64,000 bases of DNA from JBBQLG01 sp964251665 (GTDB lineage Bacteria > Bacteroidota > Bacteroidia > Cytophagales > Spirosomataceae), in NCBI GenBank assembly GCA_964251665.1, contig CAXUKO010000012.1:62001-126000 (forward strand), read 5' to 3'. The position numbers and the translations under genes were made by a program. Positions within the stretch are counted from its first letter, which is position 1; each line of letters opens with the position of its first letter. Below the pieces are notes generated by a model, which was not told the origin of the DNA, did no database searches, and saw nothing but the letters and a program-made list of their open reading frames with translations. Shown here one piece after another: positions 7,265-14,817 of this stretch.

Positions 7265-9673
7265 TTACAGGGCGGGCAAATACACACTGAAGGTGGCCCC
7301 CTGCCCAGGCTGACTGGTGGCCGTGATGGCCCCGCCATGATTGGCCGCTACCTTTTCGCAGATGGCTAACCCAATGCCGGTGCCGGTAAACTCGGCCCGG
7401 CCGTGCAACCGCTGAAAGACCTGGAAGATGCGGTCTACGTATTTTTCGTCGAAGCCAATGCCGTTATCACTCACGTCGATACGGTGGTAAACCAGTGCCT
7501 GACGCGCTGGCCTGATGGCAGATGGCAGGTCGTGGGCAGACACGGCTTGTGTACGGACCCGAACGTGGGGCGAACTATCCGGTCGGCGGAACTTAAGGGC
7601 ATTGCTAAGCAGATTCTGGAAGAGTTGCCCCAGTTGCTGCGAGTCGCCCTGGATGGTTGGCAGCGGGTCCACCGTCACGACAGCAGCCGTTTCCTCAATC
7701 ATCAGGTCCAGATCAGCCACTGCGGCATCGACAACGCCCGTCAGCGGCACCGTCGTTGTTGTATCCGGCTGGGTAGAAATTCGTGAATAGGTAAGCAGGT
7801 CTTTAATCAGCGTCGACATGCGGCCGGCGGCTACCTGCATCCGTTCCAGATGCCCCACTCCTTCGCCGAGTTGCCCGGCGTACTGGCTTTTGAGCAGGTC
7901 GCTGAACGCCTGAATCTTGCGCAGAGGCTCCTGCAAATCGTGGCTGGCAATGTAGGCAAACTGCTGAAGGTTGTCGTTCGAGCGCAGCAGCAGGTTGTTG
8001 GATTCGGTCAGTTCTTCGTTGGTGGCTTCCAGTTCTTCATTCGTGGTGGCCAGTTCTTCGGTGCGTTGCTGCACCTCCTGTTCAAGGGCCAGTTGCAATT
8101 CCTGTTGAATGGTAATATCCTGGGCGGTGCCATTCAGCCGAACGGCTTTTCCGGTTGCGTCAACGACCCTCTTGCCCTGCGCGTGCAGGATTCGTCTCTT
8201 GCCGGTCTGCGGATGAATAACGGTGTAGATCTCGTTGTATAGCCCGTCTGATTGCGGATCAAGCGCCCAGGCTACAGCCGCAGCAACCCGCTCCTGATCG
8301 CGGGGGTCAAGAATTGGGATTACTTTTGTGTAGTCCTGCTGACCGGGATTGTACCCAAACCACTCAGTTAACCGATCAGAATACGTAAGTCCATTGGTGG
8401 CTACGTCAATGCTCCAGGTGCCCAACTGCGCCATCTCTACGGCAACGCGCAGGCCGGATTCAGCTTCTTCCAGTTTTTGGCGCGACCGCACCTGCTCTGT
8501 TACATCGGTAGCCGTTTGCAGAATGGCGTAGACCTCCCCGGCCGCGTTGCGCAGGGGTTTCAAAATCAAATCGAAATAGTAGGTGTCTGCTACGCCATCA
8601 ATAATCAGGCTGGCCGGGGCCGACAGGGCGCTGAAGAGTTCGCCCGTGCTGAACACCTGCTCCAGAAGGGCTATGGCTGCCGGATCGCCGGTGGTATTCG
8701 TCAGCACTTCCCGAACGGGCTTGCCTACGATAGATGGCCCGCGCCCAAAAAAGCGGATCATCTCTTCGTTGGCTATCTCGATTACCAGATCCGGGCCCGT
8801 GAACAGGCAGGTGGCGACCGGCGATTCTTCAATCAGCGACCGGAACCGGGCTTCGCTTTCCTCCACCTTTCGGCGGGACACTACCTGCTCAGTCACCTCA
8901 ATTACCACCTGCATAACGCCGGTTACCTGCCCTTTCTCGGAAAGTGGCGTGTAGGACAGATTGAAATACAGGGTTTCCAGCTGACCGTTCCGAACGGCCT
9001 GCCCCTCCGCTTCCCGGCCGTGATACGCTACCCCGGTCGTGAGCACGCGCCGACATTCAGCGGGGAGGGGCTGGCCAATCAGTTCGGGCATGACCACTTC
9101 AAGGGGTTTCCCAACAATGTCCTCGCCCCGGTCCAGGATGCGGAGCAGGGCCTGATTAACGGTTTCAATCACTAAGTCATTGCCCTTTACCACCAGCATG
9201 GCTACGGGTGCCTCCCAAATCAGGTTTCGGAACCGGGTTTCGCTTTCTTCAGCGGCTTTCCTGGCCATTACCGTGCCGGTTACTTCCGTGCAGATTACCG
9301 TAACACCGGCGATTACCTCGGTGTCGGTGGCAGCGTCCGTTTCGTAAAACGGGTCATACACGAAGTCGACGTAGGTGCGCTCCAACCGGCCGTTGCGCAG
9401 GAGGTCAGCCGGTATTTCCTTGGCCACAAACCGCTTGCCGGTGGTGTACACGCCCATCAGCAATTCCTCAAATCCCTGTCCAACGACTTCGGGCAGGGCC
9501 GCAAACAGGGGTTTGTTCAGGACGTCCTCCCGGGTTCGGCCCCAATAGTCGAGTACGCCCTGATTGGCCATCCTGATAACGAAGTCGGGGCCGTAAAGCA
9601 GGGCCATCGCCACAGGCGACTGGTCAATAAAGGTGCGGAAAAGTCGGTTGTTGAGGGCTTGATCAGAAACCAT
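7265..9673 (-). CDS. Cytoplasmic multi-PAS sensor histidine kinase (paralog 2)
   Basis: 802 residues, soluble. Three PAS4-like domains in a row are marked by repeated EESETRFRNLIWEAPVAM and VEESEARFRSLIEESPVA openings, and a fourth PAS_3-like domain holds LTYSDRLTEWFGYNPG. A four-heptad Glu/Asn helix leads to the HisKA box SHDLQEPLRK with His578, then NALKF, DNGIGFDEKY and GTGIGLAICEK in the ATPase domain. It has one more PAS domain than paralog 1 but a linker shorter by exactly three heptads. No receiver domain or cognate regulator is adjacent. The gene upstream is the broken MmeI-like gene. Confidence 0.93.
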   Translation of the reverse strand: MVSDQALNNRLFRTFIDQSPVAMALLYGPDFVIRMANQGVLDYWGRTREDVLNKPLFAALPEVVGQGFEELLMGVYTTGKRFVAKEIPADLLRNGRLERTYVDFVYDPFYETDAATDTEVIAGVTVICTEVTGTVMARKAAEESETRFRNLIWEAPVAMLVVKGNDLVIETVNQALLRILDRGEDIVGKPLEVVMPELIGQPLPAECRRVLTTGVAYHGREAEGQAVRNGQLETLYFNLSYTPLSEKGQVTGVMQVVIEVTEQVVSRRKVEESEARFRSLIEESPVATCLFTGPDLVIEIANEEMIRFFGRGPSIVGKPVREVLTNTTGDPAAIALLEQVFSTGELFSALSAPASLIIDGVADTYYFDLILKPLRNAAGEVYAILQTATDVTEQVRSRQKLEEAESGLRVAVEMAQLGTWSIDVATNGLTYSDRLTEWFGYNPGQQDYTKVIPILDPRDQERVAAAVAWALDPQSDGLYNEIYTVIHPQTGKRRILHAQGKRVVDATGKAVRLNGTAQDITIQQELQLALEQEVQQRTEELATTNEELEATNEELTESNNLLLRSNDNLQQFAYIASHDLQEPLRKIQAFSDLLKSQYAGQLGEGVGHLERMQVAAGRMSTLIKDLLTYSRISTQPDTTTTVPLTGVVDAAVADLDLMIEETAAVVTVDPLPTIQGDSQQLGQLFQNLLSNALKFRRPDSSPHVRVRTQAVSAHDLPSAIRPARQALVYHRIDVSDNGIGFDEKYVDRIFQVFQRLHGRAEFTGTGIGLAICEKVAANHGGAITATSQPGQGATFSVYLPAL

Positions 9674-9806
9674 GCAGGCGCAGAATATGAACGGAACGTG
9701 AGTTTAACAGCAAGGTAACATTTTACCGCCTTTACCCCGACAGTTGATACCATGAATGCACCAAAACTGACGGAGGAACGGCCGCCCCTACCGGTGGGGG
9801 TAAAAG

Positions 9807-10697
9807 TTACCGCCCTTTCTTTTTCCTGCCCACACTGGCAGCAGCCATCAGTGGCGCGGTGTACTGCTCGTACAACTCAAAGAGAAACTCGATACGCCGG
9901 GTTTCGTTTAAAAATGCCGCCGGGCGGTAGCACAAATCTACGGCCCGGTCGAGGTCCTGATGCGCTTTCACCAGCGCGGGCGGCATGGTGAGTGGGTCAT
10001 AGAGGTCGGCGAGGCTGCTACCCACGAACGACGCCCGCACGTCGAGTACCCGTTGCGCGGCCGTTTCCACCGCCGTCACCTGCTTCTCCGTCGGCGATTG
10101 GGGCCACGGGAAGTTGTTGTAAACGATGCTATTGGAGTAGCGGTAATCACTTTTTAAGCGTCCACATATGTATCGAACCCAAGTCATGTGCATTTCTGAG
10201 GTTAATACGCCAAACATGAATAAATTAGCTCCATCCACCGTACGGGCCAAGTCACTTGCAATTACGTCTTTATTCAAAAACCCAATTGGGATATATCGTC
10301 TATTCTCTGATGACACGCCCGGAATCAGCAGGTAGTCTTTTTCAGGTTGGCGTATTTCCCCAAAAAGAGTAGGAAAGTTAGCTAGCTTACGAGTGGTTTC
10401 GCGAGTACTTTTTTGACGGTACTCTTTGACAAGATTAACACGTCTTAGTATTTCCCTCTGGTTGCGCAGAACAGTTGGAGGTATGTCCTTTAACCATATA
10501 CACCACCGTTTTATGCCGTTAATAAACTCCTGAGACCCTAAAAAGGGCCTTATTAAATCAGCAGACTGTGGCTCAGCAGCTACGATAATCTCCTTTTCGG
10601 CATCAGTTAGCAGCAAAAACCCACCATCGTTAGCCATACTTCCGTATGTTATTTCGGGCACATTACAGATTGGCTTTCTACGATTAATTACGAGCAC
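9807..10697 (-). CDS. MmeI-like target-recognition and C-terminal part
   Basis: 296 residues from a possible GTG start at 10697 (VLVINRRKPICNVPEITYGS). It carries the TRD block (MANDGGFLLL, FIKGIKRW-like FINGIKRWCIWL, HMTWVRYICGRLKSDYRYSN, VYNNFPWP) and the C-terminal helical end NETRRIEFLFELYEQY. In-frame TRD sequence lies upstream of the GTG, so this start would drop about 38 residues; it is a fragment of the upstream gene, in the same frame. Part of the methylated-base recognition unit of the family. Confidence 0.6.
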   Translation of the reverse strand: MLVINRRKPICNVPEITYGSMANDGGFLLLTDAEKEIIVAAEPQSADLIRPFLGSQEFINGIKRWCIWLKDIPPTVLRNQREILRRVNLVKEYRQKSTRETTRKLANFPTLFGEIRQPEKDYLLIPGVSSENRRYIPIGFLNKDVIASDLARTVDGANLFMFGVLTSEMHMTWVRYICGRLKSDYRYSNSIVYNNFPWPQSPTEKQVTAVETAAQRVLDVRASFVGSSLADLYDPLTMPPALVKAHQDLDRAVDLCYRPAAFLNETRRIEFLFELYEQYTAPLMAAASVGRKKKGR

Positions 10698-10785
10698 ATT
10701 CCGGCCCTCAACCAGATACGGATTTATTGATTTAACAGTCTGCTCAATTGGCTCGCCTTTTACGTCGGGGTAATCATATAATAAT

Positions 10786-10843
10786 CGGCTGTTTATTGTG
10801 TTATCATCGGATTAGGGTCCGATGATAACACAATAAACAGCCG
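10786..10843. repeat. 26-bp perfect inverted repeat inside a coding frame, stop codon in its loop
   Basis: Arms 10786-10811 and 10818-10843 are exact reverse complements around six bases. On the coding strand the first arm encodes the family-conserved AAVYCVIIG and the second encodes DDNTINS. Two natural coding segments would not be reverse complements by chance over 26 bp, so one arm was probably copied from the other by template switching, which also made the TAA. Confidence 0.85.
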
Positions 10844-12581
10844 CATTTCCCTTCGCTTCGTTACTCCACCGAAATGTGCGGTGAGCAAAGGAAATGGCTA
10901 TTTTGTAGCGCTTCAATAACTCACCCCAAAGTACGCCAACCTGTTCGCCCTGCGTAATGGAGTTAGTCGAAACAAAGGCTGCTTTAACCGCCGTTGCCTG
11001 AACCAGCGCAGACGCTTTTGCGTACCAGCCCGACACGTAATCCAGCGTACCTGCCCCGTTAACGCCCGGAAAAATCGCCATAATGTCTTTTCGTTGCTCT
11101 TCGGTCATCATCTTGGAGCCGATAAACGGCGGATTTCCCAAAATGAAACTGTATTGTAACGGTTCTTCGCCGTCTTTGGGCGGGGGCAACAGCGATTGCC
11201 AGTCGGTGCGGAGGGCGTTGCCGTGGACGATGGTAGCCGATTTGGTGAGCGGCAACCGGATGTAATACTGCCCGAACTCCTCCGAGATGCGCATATTCAT
11301 CTGATGGTCCATGAGCCACAGGGCTACCTGCGCAATCTGCGCCGGAAACTCCTCGTATTCGATGCCGCAGAACCGGTCCACGTCGACCAGCACGAGGTCG
11401 TTGACGCTTACTACCTGCTGCCCTTTTTGCAGGGCTTTGATTACGTCGATTTCCAGCAGCCGCAGCTCCCGATAGGTGATAATCAGGAAATTACCGCAAC
11501 CACAGGCCGGGTCCAGAAACCGCAGATTGGCCAGCTTGCCGTGAAAAGCCGTGAGCTTGCGTTTATCCTGCTGGATACTTATGAACTCGCGCCGGAGGTC
11601 GTCCAGAAACAAGGGCCTGATGACTTTCAGAATGTTCTTTTCCGACGTGTAGTGCGCCCCCAGGTTGCGCCGTTCTACCGGGTTCATCACCGACTGAAAC
11701 AGCGACCCGAAGATGGCGGGCGAGATGCGGCCCCAGTCCAGCGCGCAGCAGTCGAGCAGCATCTGCCGCATGGCCCGGTCGAAGGTCGGAATCATCAGCG
11801 GTTCGGCGAAGAGTTTGCCATTTACGTAGGGAAACTGCGCCAGGGCATCGTCTAAGTTTTTCGGGCGTTTATCGGCGGGCGTGTTCAGAATCTGGAACAG
11901 CATGGCCATTTGGGAACCCAGATCAAAGCCATCGTCGCGGGTGTTCTGACTCAGGTAATCCTGATAAATGCCCTTATCGAAAATACTGGTATCGTCGGCA
12001 AACAGGCAGAACAGCAGCCGGACAAGATACACCTCCAGCGTATGCCCCTCGTAGCCAACGGCTTTGAGTTTATCGTGCAGGCTACCCATCATCTGCGCGG
12101 CTTTGATGTTAACGGGGTCCTGCTCCTGATACGTCCGTTTCTGATAGCCCAGCATAAAGCCAAACTCCTTAACGTGCAGGTGCAGGTCAGCCAGCAAAAA
12201 CTCGTGCGGTTCGGCCGTTTCCTCCAGGTCGTAGAGCCGGAAGCGGGCAAAGTCCGACACCAGCACGTAGCGGGGCAGTTCGTGATCCTTCAGCCCCACA
12301 AAGTAATCGACTGCCTGTTTGTAGGCATCGTCAAGGCTCCGCCCGCGCGACTTGTGTTCGACTACCAGCGTACCGGGCCAGAACAGATCAACAAAGCCCT
12401 TGCTGCGTCCGGGTCGTTCAACGGCTTTCTCGAATTGCGCCAGCCGTCGGCGCGTGACGCCAAAAACGGTGAAGAAATCATCCCAGAACGACTTGGCTTC
12501 GGCGTCTTCCGAGGTATCGTCTTTCCATTCGTTTGCAAACCGCAGGGCGCGGTCTTTAATCTCAGTCCAGCTAAGTGCCAT
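10812..12581 (-). CDS. MmeI-like nuclease/methyltransferase part (N-terminal 589 residues)
   Basis: The N-terminal nuclease motif D65-x9-E75-x-K77 is intact (in FVDLFWPGTLVVEHKS), matching the D-X9-EXK site of MmeI. A helical spacer follows, then LGAHYTSEKNILKVI and the methyltransferase: motif I DPACGCGNFL at 357-366 and motif IV NPPF at 483-486, the amino-methylating type. The chain ends after AAVYCVIIGP, just before the target-recognition domain. If translated alone it would have both catalytic sites but no specificity domain. Confidence 0.75.
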   Translation of the reverse strand: MALSWTEIKDRALRFANEWKDDTSEDAEAKSFWDDFFTVFGVTRRRLAQFEKAVERPGRSKGFVDLFWPGTLVVEHKSRGRSLDDAYKQAVDYFVGLKDHELPRYVLVSDFARFRLYDLEETAEPHEFLLADLHLHVKEFGFMLGYQKRTYQEQDPVNIKAAQMMGSLHDKLKAVGYEGHTLEVYLVRLLFCLFADDTSIFDKGIYQDYLSQNTRDDGFDLGSQMAMLFQILNTPADKRPKNLDDALAQFPYVNGKLFAEPLMIPTFDRAMRQMLLDCCALDWGRISPAIFGSLFQSVMNPVERRNLGAHYTSEKNILKVIRPLFLDDLRREFISIQQDKRKLTAFHGKLANLRFLDPACGCGNFLIITYRELRLLEIDVIKALQKGQQVVSVNDLVLVDVDRFCGIEYEEFPAQIAQVALWLMDHQMNMRISEEFGQYYIRLPLTKSATIVHGNALRTDWQSLLPPPKDGEEPLQYSFILGNPPFIGSKMMTEEQRKDIMAIFPGVNGAGTLDYVSGWYAKASALVQATAVKAAFVSTNSITQGEQVGVLWGELLKRYKIAISFAHRTFRWSNEAKGNAAVYCVIIGP

Positions 12582-12749
12582 TCGATGTCAATAAACAGGT
12601 AGGAACAGGTGAATTAAGCAGCAAAGTAAAGAAAGTGGACGCGGAAACGGAGATTTATCATTCTGTTTGTCATCGTGAGCGGTACGCCGGTGCGGGAGCG
12701 TTGCGCTGGTACTCGTCCAACTTAGGGATCTATACTATGAAGCTTAATG

Positions 12750-12846
12750 CCGGATGGCCGTAGCCCGGACGCCTACGTCCGGTACCAATCAGTATCTTAG
12801 TTACTGCATGCAACCGGACGCCTACGTCCGGGCTACGGCCATCCGG
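12750..12846. repeat. Dispersed palindromic element, family A copy 2
   Basis: Lies in the 349-bp gap (12582-12930) between the MmeI-like gene and the zinc dehydrogenase, which otherwise shows nothing I can call. Outer arms CCGGATGGCCGTAGCCC pair perfectly, and the loop carries AGTATCTTAGTTACTG as in copy 1. Unlike copies 1 and 3, the inner 14-bp segment GGACGCCTACGTCC has the same orientation in both arms, so the stem has an internal mismatch. Confidence 0.8.
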
Positions 12847-12930
12847 TGAATTCTACTACCAAATTAGTTCTCCTATCGATAAGAGCACAGACTGCTGAGA
12901 AGAATCTGTTTTTGTCATGCTGCTCATACT

Positions 12931-13950
12931 TTACCCCTCCATCATCACCATTGCTTTGATAACGCCATTCGCCGGGTCGAGCCAGCCCGCAAACGCATCG
13001 CTGACCCGGTTGAAGGCAACCCGGTGGGTGATATACGTAGTCGGGTCGATATGACCGCTTTTCATGGCGGCAATTACCTGGTCAAAGTCGGCGCGGGTAG
13101 CATTGCGGCTGCTCATCAGCGTGGCTTCGCGCTTGTGAAATTCGGGGTGATTTACGCTGATCTCCCCTTTTTGCAGGCCAACCAGTCCGTAGCGGCCACC
13201 ATGCGCCAGGTACGCAAACGCCTGATTGATGGCCCGCAGGCTACCGGTCGCATCCATAACGACGGTGGGCATGTCGCCGTTGGTGATGGCCTGGAGTTGG
13301 TCAGTTACGTCAGCAGATGCGGCATTGATGGTGTGCGGGATGGTCAGTTTCTCCCGGCAGAACGCCAGACGGGTTTCGTTGAGATCGAGGGCAATGACAG
13401 TTCCTCCGGCCAGGCGGGCAAACTCCATAATCCCCAGCCCGATAGGACCAGCACCAACAACGAGCACAAACTCACCCGCCCGGACACCGACCCGGCGCAC
13501 ACCGTGCGCGCCAATGGCCAGCGGCTCCACCAGGGCCAGCTCATCATAGCCCAGCCCGTCGCCATGCACAAGAGCATGTATCGGCACGGTAATGTACTCC
13601 GACATGCCACCGTCGATATGCACGCCAAACACCTGCATGTTGACGCAGCAATTCGGTTTACCGGATCGGCAGGCAATGCAGTGGCCACAGTTAAAATAAG
13701 GAATAAACGTAACAGCTTCGCCCGGTGAGAAGCCAGTATCCCCGTTGGCCGTTACGAACTCGGCCGCCAGCTCATGCCCCAGAATGCGGGGATAACTAAA
13801 GAACGGCTGTGTTCCCTCGAAGGCGTGCAGGTCCGTGCCGCAGATGCCAATCTGTTTCACCCGCAGCAGGGCATAACCCGGTTTCGGATCGGGTCGGTCG
13901 GTCGGCCTGTACGCAAACTGACCGGGAGTGGTACACACTAACGTATTCAT
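12931..13950 (-). CDS. Zinc-binding alcohol/polyol dehydrogenase (MDR family)
   Basis: 339 residues of the medium-chain dehydrogenase family. Seen: the catalytic-zinc region GICGTDLHAFEGTQPFF with GHELAAEF, the structural-zinc Cys cluster CGHCIACRSGKPNCC, and the nucleotide-binding motif VVGAGPIGLG. It oxidises a secondary alcohol or sugar with NAD(P); threonine, sorbitol and galactonate dehydrogenases share this pattern. Its start overlaps the stop of the SDR upstream by one base (TGATG), so the two are translationally coupled and follow the fucosidase. That context suggests a step in L-fucose or another deoxy-sugar oxidation (inference). Substrate is unproven. Confidence 0.88.
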   Translation of the reverse strand: MNTLVCTTPGQFAYRPTDRPDPKPGYALLRVKQIGICGTDLHAFEGTQPFFSYPRILGHELAAEFVTANGDTGFSPGEAVTFIPYFNCGHCIACRSGKPNCCVNMQVFGVHIDGGMSEYITVPIHALVHGDGLGYDELALVEPLAIGAHGVRRVGVRAGEFVLVVGAGPIGLGIMEFARLAGGTVIALDLNETRLAFCREKLTIPHTINAASADVTDQLQAITNGDMPTVVMDATGSLRAINQAFAYLAHGGRYGLVGLQKGEISVNHPEFHKREATLMSSRNATRADFDQVIAAMKSGHIDPTTYITHRVAFNRVSDAFAGWLDPANGVIKAMVMMEG

Positions 13951-14738
13951 CAGGAATTAGCCAGCGCCCGGTCTAAATGAACATAGCCGCCATCCACGTA
14001 CAGCAACTGCCCGGTGGTGTGGCTCGACCGCTGGGAAAGGAGAAAAGCCGCCGTATTCGCAATTTCTTCCGCCGTTGTCATGCGGTTCTCCAGCGGAATG
14101 TTGGCCACAATGGAGGCCAGTTTTTCTTCCGGGTTGGGCAGCGTCTGAATCCAGCGTTCGTACAATGGCGTCCAGCACTCGGCCACCACAATCGCGTTGA
14201 CGCGGATACCGTATTTGAGCAGTTCAACGGCCCATTCGCGGGTGAGGGCATTGCGTCCGCCGTTGGCTGCGGCATAGGCCGACGTGCCGCCCTGACCGGT
14301 TTCGGCCGTTTTGGAGGTGATGTTAACAATCGCGCCCTTCGAGGCTTTGAGCGCGGGCAGGGCGTGGTGCGCCATGAGGTAATAATGCACGACGTTTTTA
14401 TGCAGCGATGCCATAAACCGCTCATAATCGCCGGTTTCCAGGCCAACGCCATCGTTCTCGCCGGCATTATTTACCAGCCCGTCGATCCGCCCGAACTGCG
14501 CCAGTACTGCCTTCACCGCTTTCTCCGACTCTTCGGGCTGATTCAGTTCCGCGACGACCTGAAAGGCCCGTTGCCCCAGGGCTTCCACAGCGGCCACCGT
14601 TGCCAGGTTATGTTCTTCGGTACGGCCCACAATGACCGGAATGGCCCCTTCTGCCGCCAGCACCTTTACAATTCCTTCGCCGATGCCCCTGGCCCCGCCG
14701 GTAACGATAATTAGTTTATCCTGAAGTTGTAGGTTCAT
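13950..14738 (-). CDS. SDR oxidoreductase, L-fucose dehydrogenase-like
   Basis: 262 residues from MNLQLQDKLIIVTGG; the longer frame upstream runs through a palindrome and is not coding. Rossmann motif TGGARGIG, NNAG, and a C-terminus (TTAEEIANTAAFLLS, TTGQLLYVDGGYVHLDRAL) very like the oxidising L-fucose dehydrogenases of the non-phosphorylating route as I remember them. The active-site region reads ITSKTAETGQGGTSAYAAAN: the usual YxxxK is YAAAN, so the catalytic lysine is replaced by asparagine. That may be a clade feature or a loss of function. Coupled with the zinc dehydrogenase downstream; the fucosidase lies 79 bp upstream. Confidence 0.88.
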   Translation of the reverse strand: MNLQLQDKLIIVTGGARGIGEGIVKVLAAEGAIPVIVGRTEEHNLATVAAVEALGQRAFQVVAELNQPEESEKAVKAVLAQFGRIDGLVNNAGENDGVGLETGDYERFMASLHKNVVHYYLMAHHALPALKASKGAIVNITSKTAETGQGGTSAYAAANGGRNALTREWAVELLKYGIRVNAIVVAECWTPLYERWIQTLPNPEEKLASIVANIPLENRMTTAEEIANTAAFLLSQRSSHTTGQLLYVDGGYVHLDRALANS

Positions 14739-14757
14739 AAGAAGTTTGTGGTTGGGC

Positions 14758-14815
14758 GGTTGTTTTCTTCCCTGAGCAGGCGACTTAAGTCGCCTGCTCA
14801 GGGAAGAAAACAACC
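14758..14815. repeat. 58-bp perfect palindrome, family C copy 1
   Basis: Perfect reverse complement about the centre CTTAAG (14786/14787), between the fucosidase stop and the SDR start. The core GAGCAGGCGACTTAAGTCGC is shared, with one symmetric change, with 40575-40626. It could attenuate transcription from the fucosidase into the dehydrogenases. Confidence 0.8.
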
Positions 14816-14817
14816 CC

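Larger units (their letters stand above)
9807..12581 (-). pseudogene. MmeI-like type IIG/IIL restriction-methyltransferase, interrupted by one stop
   Basis: The whole span reads in one frame on the minus strand as about 920 residues, the usual size of MmeI-family single-chain restriction-modification enzymes, except for one TAA at 10812-10814. Downstream of the stop the same frame continues as SDDNTINSRLLYDYPDVKGE then INPYLVEGRNVLVINRRKP, the expected start of the target-recognition domain. So this is one gene with a nonsense codon, not two unrelated genes. The stop lies in the loop of a 26-bp perfect inverted repeat (10786-10843). Either the enzyme is dead or the halves are made separately; sequence alone cannot decide. 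Confidence 0.8.

Noticed and set aside
8477..9175. Long plus-strand frames opposite the PAS kinases
   Set aside because: They are mirror frames of well-supported kinase genes with matching codon bias on the other strand.
9807..12581. Calling the MmeI-like halves two independent genes
   Set aside because: They share one frame with family sequence running across the stop, so a single interrupted gene explains them better.
12575..12763. Short frame in the gap after the MmeI-like gene
   Set aside because: It runs into the family A element and has no protein-like pattern.
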